From: CAZKWG01 sp964615375
GTDB taxonomy: Bacteria > Myxococcota_A > UBA796 > CAZKWG01
DNA length: 57,788 nucleotides
Direction of reading: 5' to 3'
Assembly: GCA_964615375.1 (NCBI GenBank)
Contig: CAZTOW010000059.1
Coordinates: 1 to 57,788, forward strand
The translations under genes were made by a program, and so were the position numbers. This document shows positions 25,189 through 32,695 of the stretch, in pieces. The notes beneath the pieces were generated by a model that worked only from the letters and a program-made list of their open reading frames with translations, ran no database searches and was not told where the DNA came from. How positions within the stretch are numbered: position 1 is the first letter of the stretch; each line of letters opens with the position of its first letter.

Positions 25189-27107
25189 AGCTTCCTCAGA
25201 TGATCCATGCGGCGCATCTCCTCCAGGGTGGACCGCACCTCGCGCAGGAGGCGCCTCGCCCGAGGATTTCCGGTGACGAGCGCCTGCAACAGGTGCAGCA
25301 GATCCGTCTCGGTGACGGTCGGGGTGGACTCACGCGGCGCCTGTGGCGTGGGCGCTGGGGGTGGAGACCTCCAGGTCCCCTTCACGCGCGCCCGCTGGGC
25401 CATCGCGTGGCCGTGCAGGCCCGCCAGGCGCTCGATGCTGCGCTCCGACGAGGCGGGATCGGCTTCGGCGGGCGTGGTTGCCCCCGATGCAGTGGGCGCA
25501 GGCGCGTTGAAGGCCCTCTCGGCAATTCCCTCCAGACGCCCTGGCGATGTGCCAGGCTCGGCGTGTCGAGGTTCCCCGCGCGGCGATGGCTCAGGTGGGG
25601 AGGGGCTGCGGATGACGATCTGCGCTCCGGCCAGGGTCGGGGCGGTCGTGGGCGCCAGGGTCGGTCGCCGGTCGCGCAGGCGCCCGGAGGGCCCGGTAGA
25701 TGAGCGACTCCTCGTGGTCTCCGACGGCTCGAAGCCGCGCGCGTTCTGCTGATCGAACGCAGACTCCAGCGCCGCTCGGCCCTGACGCTCGGGGGAGGGC
25801 CCGGCAGAGATCGACGGATCGACAGAGAGATCGAGTCTGGATCTCTCGAGTCCAGCCTCCGGGCGATCGGCGGCCGGCTGGCTGAGGGAGATGGCCGGAG
25901 GTGCGACCGGTCCGAGCGCGCCATCTCGGCTCCGGACGGCGTGGAGCGGTGAACCTCTGCGCATCGCCAGCCGGCTGGGCGTCGGGCCTCGCTCCTGCCC
26001 CATGGACAGGCGGCCGACGTGAGGAGAAGTCCCTGGCTCAGAGGCACCGGAGGTCGGCGTGGGGTCGCTCTGCAACTTCTCCTTGGGCTGGTCGAGCTGT
26101 GAAGTTGCGGCTCGCAGGAGCGTGAGCGAGGCGTCGGCCCCGTGCGAAGGCGCGGTCGGGTGGAGTGAGGTGGTGCTCGGCGACGGGGATGTGGGCTGCT
26201 GGTGCGCGTCCCGCCTGTCGAACTGGATGTGGATCGCAGGACGCGCTATGGCCGTGACGCCAGGGGCGAAGCGCGCGGATGGATCAGGCTGAGGGGACGC
26301 GCCGGGGCCCTCTGGATGGGGGGCCGACAGCAACGGTGTGGGCCGGCGCAGGAAGGGGGCGCTGATTCCTGGGGCCGGCCGTGCGGCTGGACCTCTTTCG
26401 AGCAGAACAGTCGGGTCCGCCGGCGATTCAGCGCCACCGTACGGCTGCCAGGGGGCAGCGGCGGGAAGTGCGCCGCCATGAGCCTGGGTGATCGGGCCCT
26501 CAATCAGCACCATGGAGCCCGCGACGGGCACCTGGAGGGACGGGCGCAACAGAAAGCCAGAACTCTTCGCCGCGAGCGAGATAGCGGAGATGGAGGTGGC
26601 CGCTCCTGGGGGCGTCTCGCCGACGGGCGCGGGTCTCTCCCGAGGCCACACCGCGAGGTGCCGCTGCCAGCCCGCCGTCCAGCTCGGCGACGTTGGGGCA
26701 AATGCGGAGCGCGCGGGCGGAGGGCCGCCAGACCAGGAGCGCTCCAGCCGGGTATCGGCGCGCCGGGCGCCGCTTTGCAGCGCAGGAACCGGCGCTCCCG
26801 GTGCCATACCAGGAGCCCCGACCAACTGCAACGGAGGGCGGGCACCTGGCAACACGCCAGGCTGCGCCTCGTCGTGAAGCGCGATGATCAACCTGGTCAG
26901 ATCGGAGACCTCGTCTGGCGCTCGCCACCCGCCCAGACCCGCCGCGAGCAGCCAGATGAGCTCCCCGCTCAGCGTGCGCCAGGCGGTGCCGCCCGCGTAC
27001 CCCAGCCATCCCCTGCGCCAGGGCAGGGCTGAACGTCGTGGGGGACGCAGCGGAGGACCGCCCGGCCAGCGCGGGCCGCCGGCCTGCCAGGAGGTGGTGC
27101 CCATCAT
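25185..27107 (-). CDS. Long disordered protein of the envelope module
   Basis: A 640-residue protein. The N terminus has a Trp-rich segment with a short hydrophobic stretch (LSGELIWLLAAGLGG, about 46-60). Most of the rest (about 80-580) is Pro/Ser/Ala-rich and probably unstructured. The C-terminal 60 residues form a charged helical segment (LLHLLQALVTGNPRARRLL...). A double ATG (27107/27104) overlaps the upstream stop. No family is recognised. It could be a linker spanning the periplasm; it has neither the hydrophobic nor the coiled-coil pattern expected of a tape measure. Confidence 0.6.
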   Translation of the reverse strand: MMGTTSWQAGGPRWPGGPPLRPPRRSALPWRRGWLGYAGGTAWRTLSGELIWLLAAGLGGWRAPDEVSDLTRLIIALHDEAQPGVLPGARPPLQLVGAPGMAPGAPVPALQSGARRADTRLERSWSGGPPPARSAFAPTSPSWTAGWQRHLAVWPRERPAPVGETPPGAATSISAISLAAKSSGFLLRPSLQVPVAGSMVLIEGPITQAHGGALPAAAPWQPYGGAESPADPTVLLERGPAARPAPGISAPFLRRPTPLLSAPHPEGPGASPQPDPSARFAPGVTAIARPAIHIQFDRRDAHQQPTSPSPSTTSLHPTAPSHGADASLTLLRAATSQLDQPKEKLQSDPTPTSGASEPGTSPHVGRLSMGQERGPTPSRLAMRRGSPLHAVRSRDGALGPVAPPAISLSQPAADRPEAGLERSRLDLSVDPSISAGPSPERQGRAALESAFDQQNARGFEPSETTRSRSSTGPSGRLRDRRPTLAPTTAPTLAGAQIVIRSPSPPEPSPRGEPRHAEPGTSPGRLEGIAERAFNAPAPTASGATTPAEADPASSERSIERLAGLHGHAMAQRARVKGTWRSPPPAPTPQAPRESTPTVTETDLLHLLQALVTGNPRARRLLREVRSTLEEMRRMDHLRKL

Positions 27108-27244
27108 GGACGGTCCCCCTTGCGCAGACGCGCCAGGCGCTCGTCCTCGGCCGCATGCTTCGCCAGCAGCCGCGCCAGCGCCCGCACGAGCCGCAGCCGC
27201 TCCAGGCCGTGCAGGTCCAGCAGATCTCGGGGGGGGGCGCTCAT
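27104..27244 (-). CDS. 46-residue helical protein
   Basis: A short ORF with 4-bp or closer overlaps at both ends (ATGA with the lipoprotein stop; its TGA lies inside the ATGATG of the next gene). This strongly suggests that it is translated. The peptide is a single amphipathic, charged helix (LLDLHGLERLRLVRALARLL core) and may bind a neighbour. A run of nine G/C bases (27229-27237) lies within codons 3-6; a slip there would break coupling to the downstream genes. No homolog is recognised. Confidence 0.6.
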   Translation of the reverse strand: MSAPPRDLLDLHGLERLRLVRALARLLAKHAAEDERLARLRKGDRP

Positions 27245-28620
27245 TTCTGATCCTTCCGACGGGGCCCGGCTTCAGGCCAGTACTCCACGGGCTCCTCGGG
27301 GATGGGCGTGCGCAGATCGCGGATCCGTCGCAGTCCAGGCAACAGGGCCCAGACCAGCGCGATGGTCCCAGCGAGGAACGCCGCCTGGAGATGGGCGTGG
27401 TGGTCTGTCAGGAGGCTCGTCTGGACGGGCGCCACCTGGGCTTCCGGCCCGAGGCCGAGCAGCGGGCTCCGCGCTGCGACGAGCCCCTCGACGTAGCCCC
27501 AGGCCAGCCCATCGGGCGTCTTTCGGGCGTTCACGTCGTACCAGCGGGCGACGTCCTCGCCTGGGCGGACCAGCACCTGCAGCCTGCTGGGGTGGTCGAG
27601 CAGCCAGCCGACCGGGTCGGCGCCCGACGTGCCCACGTTCGGGTCGGCCGCCAGAGCGTGCCCCACCTGCCAGGCCGGGATCATGAGCACGCTGGTTGTA
27701 CGTCCCCCTTCGCGATGGTCCGGGTAGACGTAGGGGACGCTCGCCAGCAGGTCGCAGGAACCCTGCTCTTCGGACGGGGCGCCCATCCGACAGTCCAGGT
27801 CCTCCAGCGAGACCTCCTCTCCGCCCCGCCAGTAGGGTCCTTCCCATCGGACGGTCCACGTCTCGCCGTCGCGGAGGATGGTGACCTGGCTCGGCACATC
27901 AGCGCCGTCCTCGGGGCAGCTCGGCAGGGCGGCTCCCCAGATGTCGAGCGGACCCACGACGGTGGAAGGATCGCTCGACCGAGCGCCTTCGGAGCTCGTA
28001 GAGGCCGCCTGACCCTCCTCCACGACACAGGCGTAAGGCTTCCCGAGCAACGCGGGCACCGGGCGGGCCTGTCCTACGAAGTATCCGTAGCGTTCCTCCT
28101 CTCCTGCGCTCGCGAGCTGAAACGCCTGATTCACCTCAATCGGATCCTCAGCGCCCGTCCAGCCCCGTCCGACCAGATGCTCCAGGCACAGGCCATAGGC
28201 GAGCTGGCGTCGCAGCTTCGGGTCCTGCCTGGATCCGGCGAGGTGCAACTCAAGCTGGCGTCGCGACACCGCCGGCTCCAGGCGGATGGGATCCCCGTGT
28301 TCATCCAGAACACTGACCTGAACGTCACCGCGTAGGAGCGGAGCTTCGCCACCGTCCGTCCGCTCCAGGGCGATCACGAGCGTCGGCGTGAGGCCGCGGC
28401 TCATGGCGCGCCACTCCTGGATGCCCAGGCCCGTGGGGACCTTGGGCGCGCCGCAGGTCTCGTCGAGCTCGAGCGGATCGTCGATCACCATTGATTGGGC
28501 AGTAGAATTGGGAGGTGATTCGAGCGACGCCGCGTCGTACAGGCCGACCAGCCGCCAGGGCGGCGGTTCGGCGCCACAGGCCGTGACGAGCATCAGCATG
28601 ACGAGAGGTGTGCGCGTCAT
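27241..28620 (-). CDS. Lipoprotein with C-terminal membrane anchor
   Basis: A 459-residue protein. The N terminus is a lipoprotein signal with lipobox VTAC (Cys15). A Cys-rich periplasmic domain follows. A hydrophobic segment at about 413-430 is followed by RRIRDLR, so the C-terminal 29 residues should lie in the cytoplasm. A lipidated N terminus plus an inner-membrane C terminus would fix the protein across the periplasmic space or to the inner membrane. No family is recognised. 4-bp overlaps on both sides place it firmly in the CIS operon. Confidence 0.65.
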   Translation of the reverse strand: MTRTPLVMLMLVTACGAEPPPWRLVGLYDAASLESPPNSTAQSMVIDDPLELDETCGAPKVPTGLGIQEWRAMSRGLTPTLVIALERTDGGEAPLLRGDVQVSVLDEHGDPIRLEPAVSRRQLELHLAGSRQDPKLRRQLAYGLCLEHLVGRGWTGAEDPIEVNQAFQLASAGEEERYGYFVGQARPVPALLGKPYACVVEEGQAASTSSEGARSSDPSTVVGPLDIWGAALPSCPEDGADVPSQVTILRDGETWTVRWEGPYWRGGEEVSLEDLDCRMGAPSEEQGSCDLLASVPYVYPDHREGGRTTSVLMIPAWQVGHALAADPNVGTSGADPVGWLLDHPSRLQVLVRPGEDVARWYDVNARKTPDGLAWGYVEGLVAARSPLLGLGPEAQVAPVQTSLLTDHHAHLQAAFLAGTIALVWALLPGLRRIRDLRTPIPEEPVEYWPEAGPRRKDQK

Positions 28621-30110
28621 CGCGACACCTCCGAGTCTGCAGGCGAAGAGGTGAGCCGCAGCTCCGTGTAGTCCCCCAGCGAAGGCGTTCGGAGCCGCTC
28701 GGCATCTCGGCGTTCCGTGAGCGTCACACCGAGCTCGACTTCATAGGCGCGGGCCACCCCGCCGCTGGCCAGCACGAGCAGGTCTCCATCGCGCAAGGTC
28801 AGCGTTCGAACCCCGGCGCGCGCCTCCTGGACGGCATCCTCGGTAAGGGCGGGGCTCCAGCGCCACGGGGACGTGCCCCGCGGCGTGCGGCCAAAGGCCC
28901 GCAGGACCACGACGCGGCGCTGGCCCAGCTCCTCGACCCGTCGAGCCTCGATGGTCCCCGGGGCCTCCGTGAGCTGGATCGTGATCTCGCCGGTCTGCAC
29001 CTGCCCCGAGTCGTCGGGGAGGAACGCCGCCTCGCCCAGCACGTGGTCGGCGGCGGACGTGGGCTCATCGGAGGGCCAGAGCGCAACAGAGGGGACGTCA
29101 TGACCCGCCACGCGGCCTCCGCGGACGGGCACCCACCAGGGGTGGAAGATCCGGGTCCGTCGGAGCGCGACGGGGCTCACGCGCAAGGATCCGCGCGGCG
29201 CGGCGGCGGCGGCGCCCGGCTGCCAGCTCTGCGCCGGGTCGACACCGCCCGCAGGGCGCACCTCATGCAACAGCACCAGCCTCGCGAGGGGCTGCGGGCG
29301 CGGCCAGAGCGCGACGGCCCAGGAGAGGATCGCGATCGTGACCAGGGCCGCCTCGTCGAATCCCGAGGTCCGCGAGGCGAGCTGGGGCGCCCCCGCGCTC
29401 AGGTGCAAGACCACGAGGCAGAGCGAGGGCCCCAGGGCGTCAAGGAGGAGCGGCTTCAGCCAGTCGAGGGTCTGCTCCTCGGAGGCCCTCGCGCGTTGCC
29501 AGCGGTTCTGGCGCCGCTGCAGGGCGAGCGGGAGGGCGACGAAGCAGACGCCGACCAGCGCGGCCGCCCCCGCCCACGGGAGCATGGCTCCGAGCAGGCC
29601 CGCGCCCGCCGAGGTCAGCGCGAGGGGGGCGGTCCAACCCCAGGTCCAGGCGCCAGGCGTGGAAGGATCCCGCCAGGCGGTCTCCCCGTAGTGGGAGGCG
29701 GCGACTCGCAGAACGCCCCACGCGAGCGACGCCCCCACCACCCAGAGGGCGACCTCGCCGAGCTCGGCATCGGGCACGTCCTCACCCACCCAGAGCGCGG
29801 AAACGCGGCCTCCTTCGTACCACAGACCGGCGGCAACGGGGGCCGTGGCACGTACGACGCTCGCGATGAGTCGGCGCTCCCGTCGCACTGTGAGCGCCGG
29901 GTTGGGGGGGACGACCCCCGCCGGATCCCGAACGGCCGCGGCGGCGCACAGGATCAGGATCGACCAGGGGACCAGGTCGTCGCGCGCGGTCCAGTGGCTT
30001 CGGGGGACGAGCGGGAGCAGGCACAGCGCGAGGGCGCCCACCAGCAGCAGGTCCCGGTTGGACGCTACCCAGCGATCCGCTCGGCCGAGCATGGAGGTGA
30101 ACCAGGTCAA
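28617..30110 (-). CDS. Polytopic inner-membrane protein
   Basis: A 497-residue protein. The first 270 residues hold about six hydrophobic segments, for example LLLVGALALCLLPLV near 22-36 and later stretches around 120-140 and 165-195. The C-terminal half (about 280-497) is soluble and beta-rich, with short strands ending in LTLRDGDLLVLASGGV. The start is TTG at 30110 (TTGA overlap); an ATG 18 bp inside is the alternative. No family is recognised. As part of the coupled envelope block it is a candidate inner-membrane platform of the injection machine. Confidence 0.65.
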   Translation of the reverse strand: MTWFTSMLGRADRWVASNRDLLLVGALALCLLPLVPRSHWTARDDLVPWSILILCAAAAVRDPAGVVPPNPALTVRRERRLIASVVRATAPVAAGLWYEGGRVSALWVGEDVPDAELGEVALWVVGASLAWGVLRVAASHYGETAWRDPSTPGAWTWGWTAPLALTSAGAGLLGAMLPWAGAAALVGVCFVALPLALQRRQNRWQRARASEEQTLDWLKPLLLDALGPSLCLVVLHLSAGAPQLASRTSGFDEAALVTIAILSWAVALWPRPQPLARLVLLHEVRPAGGVDPAQSWQPGAAAAAPRGSLRVSPVALRRTRIFHPWWVPVRGGRVAGHDVPSVALWPSDEPTSAADHVLGEAAFLPDDSGQVQTGEITIQLTEAPGTIEARRVEELGQRRVVVLRAFGRTPRGTSPWRWSPALTEDAVQEARAGVRTLTLRDGDLLVLASGGVARAYEVELGVTLTERRDAERLRTPSLGDYTELRLTSSPADSEVSR

Positions 30111-32695
30111 GGCTGATCCCCCGTGTTGTATCGCTCCAGGAGATCATCCATCCAGGACTGGACCGCCTGGCCGGTCTGGTGGATGGCGCTTCGGCAGAGC
30201 ACATCGAGGACCTGCTTCTTCTCGATCTCCTCTGGATCGAGCGCGCTCCAGATGGGCCCGCACCAGGGGTGAGCGCTCCGCTGGACGGTGACACCGCCGT
30301 CCGATCGTGACCAGGCCTGGTTGTCCGAGATCCATGGCAGGAGCTCACTCCAGGAGGCGCTCCAGGAGCTCAGCTCGTCGCCCTGGGTCGCGTCCAGGAG
30401 CAGCCCCACGTAGCATTGCGCGGCGACGCGGCGGCAGTTGTCTTCGCTCCAGACGCCGGGATCCACAGTGCCCGAACCCAGCCCGTCACCAGCTTTGGCT
30501 GCCTTGGCCAGCTCTACGGCGGCCCGCGGGCCCAGGCCGCTTGGATTCCCTGCCCGTTCGGGGTGCTTGCTATCTTGCCCCGCCCAGGCGATGGGCGAGC
30601 TGCCGGCTCCGAGCAGAGGCGCGTCCGCACCACCGACGTATCCCTGTGAAATAAGGTTAAACGCGCAGATCTCGCTCGAGTTCTGCCCGACCTCAGGCCA
30701 CGGGATGCGTAGCGCGTCGGGCATCGGCGCGCCCGCGCCGACGCATTGCGCGAGGTCCTGGTCTGAGGTCCACCAGCGTCCGTCGATGCGGACTGCGGAC
30801 CCTCGGACGCCGTACGCGACGGCGCAGACCTGTCCGCAGACTCGTTGCTCCTCGGATGGCCAGCCCTCGGCCTCTGGTGCACCGAGCAGCGGGTGCACGG
30901 GCTGGTACCCCGAGAGCGTCTGGTCGATCACGTGCCAGCAGGGGCCGAGGTCATGCGCGTCCACCCTCAGGCTGCTCAGGATCGCGTCGAGGTGGAGCTG
31001 AGCACGGACGTCGCCGCGTCCGTAGGTCGTTGGCATCGGCACGGGCAGACCCCAACGCGCAACGGCCTCTCTCCGCTCCGCTGGGTGCGTCACTTCATCG
31101 CCTGTGAGCTGCACATGGCAGCTCCAAAGGTGCGTCGACACGGCCTTGCGCTCGTCGTTGTCGAAGCGGGCGGTGAGGTAGTCCGACAGCCTGGGTGTGG
31201 TCGCCAGCACATCGCCTGGTCGTGTGGGTACGCCCGCCCAGAACCTGGCAGCGTCGCCCTCCGGCAGGGCCAGGGGCGCGTCGAGGCCCAGCTGGACGCC
31301 TTGCTCTACGTTGATCGCGTTGTGGATCACGGGAGCGCCGGGCTGTGCTGAAGCGTGGGAGGCCGAGAGCAGACTTCCCAACAACGCGGGGCGCGTGTCA
31401 GGGTTGTCCAGGGCGGCGAGGCTCGGATCGGGCGCGATGTGCGCGGCGAGCACCGCCCCCTTCAGCAAGGTCTCGACCTGCTGCCCCACAGCGTCACAGT
31501 CTTCCTCGAGGACGTCCAGTGTCCGAACGAGATCGGCCTTCTTGCGCGTAGGATTGTCGAGAATGAGACTCGGCTCTACGCTCTTTGTATCCGTTGAAGA
31601 CGCATAGATCGCAGGGCTCCCGACCGCGACGAAGCACGCCTGCGCCAGCGCATAACGCCCGGCGTTCTCGCCCGCTCCTGGCTCGCCAGGGGCGATCCGG
31701 GACACGCGCTGGAGCCGGCCGCACAAGGTGAGGCGAGGGGCCGGGCCCTCGAGCTGCACAAGAAGCTGCTCCCGGAAGCGTACATCGTCGAGTGAGCAGT
31801 CGGCCAGCGACGGGAAGGGCGGCGGTAGATGAGGTGCATCCTGGCTGACCAGATCGCGCTCTGCCAGCCAGTGAGCCAGCGCCCCGAACAGCGCGGTCGC
31901 CCCGAGGATGGCGACGGTCTGACCCGCGCCGCGCCGGAGCTGCGCTGCGTTGGGATCACCTACATCGCGCACCACCGTCGCGCCGAGTTCAGGGCGTGCT
32001 GTGCCCCGCGGCCAGGGGCGCAGCTCGCGCGTCAGCCAGTGATCCAGGGCGATCCCCACGCCCAGGGGACCTGGGAGCGTCAGGGGCGTTCGGGCGTCTG
32101 CGAGGTCGTGCGCCGGGGGGGGCTCAACAGGCGCGGCGAGCGCGGCCGTCAGCCAGTCCGCGCCGAGCTCGCCGCCCGCGTGGAGCTCGGAGGGATACAT
32201 CAGACGCCAGCGCGCGCGGTGCCGACCGCCCAGGACCTCCAGCCGCGCAGTGACGATGGCGATCAGGCTGCGCGGCGCCGAAGGGTTGGAGCCGTCCGGC
32301 TCATCTGGAGCGAAGACCCGGTGCGCGTCCTCGGAGGCGCGCGCGCCGAGCTCGGGCGGCCACTCCATCACCACGAGCAGGGGGAGCCTGTGGTGGGCTC
32401 CCAGGAGCGCCGAGCGCCACCAGACGGCGTCCGTCAGCCCATCGAGGAGCGCGCCGGTGAGCGGCGGGACCCGATCCGGCGTCTCGCCAGGTCCCTGGTC
32501 CAGGTAGTCTGGCCCGAGCCGCCACCAGAAGCCGGCCAGGGCGGCAGGATCACCGGTAGCGAGAGCATAGAGGCCGGGCTCGACCGCCAGCTCGGGCCCC
32601 GCCAGCTCGGCCAGGTCCGACAGGCGCTCCACGGCATGACGCGCGGCAGAGCGCGGCTGTGAGGCGTCCAGGGGGCCGAGCAGGCGCCAGCTCAT
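30107..32695 (-). CDS. Large membrane-anchored protein
   Basis: From the ATG at 32695 the protein has 862 residues; the open frame further upstream is Arg-rich antisense of the MopE gene and was rejected. Residues 1-255 form a soluble Trp-rich domain. One membrane segment lies at about 258-279. About 580 residues follow, probably periplasmic, with many Cys and Trp. The topology suggests a cytoplasmic domain facing the machine and a large periplasmic domain. No family is recognised. The start overlaps the MopE-like gene's stop as ATGA. Confidence 0.65.
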   Translation of the reverse strand: MSWRLLGPLDASQPRSAARHAVERLSDLAELAGPELAVEPGLYALATGDPAALAGFWWRLGPDYLDQGPGETPDRVPPLTGALLDGLTDAVWWRSALLGAHHRLPLLVVMEWPPELGARASEDAHRVFAPDEPDGSNPSAPRSLIAIVTARLEVLGGRHRARWRLMYPSELHAGGELGADWLTAALAAPVEPPPAHDLADARTPLTLPGPLGVGIALDHWLTRELRPWPRGTARPELGATVVRDVGDPNAAQLRRGAGQTVAILGATALFGALAHWLAERDLVSQDAPHLPPPFPSLADCSLDDVRFREQLLVQLEGPAPRLTLCGRLQRVSRIAPGEPGAGENAGRYALAQACFVAVGSPAIYASSTDTKSVEPSLILDNPTRKKADLVRTLDVLEEDCDAVGQQVETLLKGAVLAAHIAPDPSLAALDNPDTRPALLGSLLSASHASAQPGAPVIHNAINVEQGVQLGLDAPLALPEGDAARFWAGVPTRPGDVLATTPRLSDYLTARFDNDERKAVSTHLWSCHVQLTGDEVTHPAERREAVARWGLPVPMPTTYGRGDVRAQLHLDAILSSLRVDAHDLGPCWHVIDQTLSGYQPVHPLLGAPEAEGWPSEEQRVCGQVCAVAYGVRGSAVRIDGRWWTSDQDLAQCVGAGAPMPDALRIPWPEVGQNSSEICAFNLISQGYVGGADAPLLGAGSSPIAWAGQDSKHPERAGNPSGLGPRAAVELAKAAKAGDGLGSGTVDPGVWSEDNCRRVAAQCYVGLLLDATQGDELSSWSASWSELLPWISDNQAWSRSDGGVTVQRSAHPWCGPIWSALDPEEIEKKQVLDVLCRSAIHQTGQAVQSWMDDLLERYNTGDQP

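Noticed and set aside
25185..27107. Tape-measure protein
   Set aside because: It is long but Pro/Ser-rich and disordered, without the long helical or hydrophobic pattern of tape measures.
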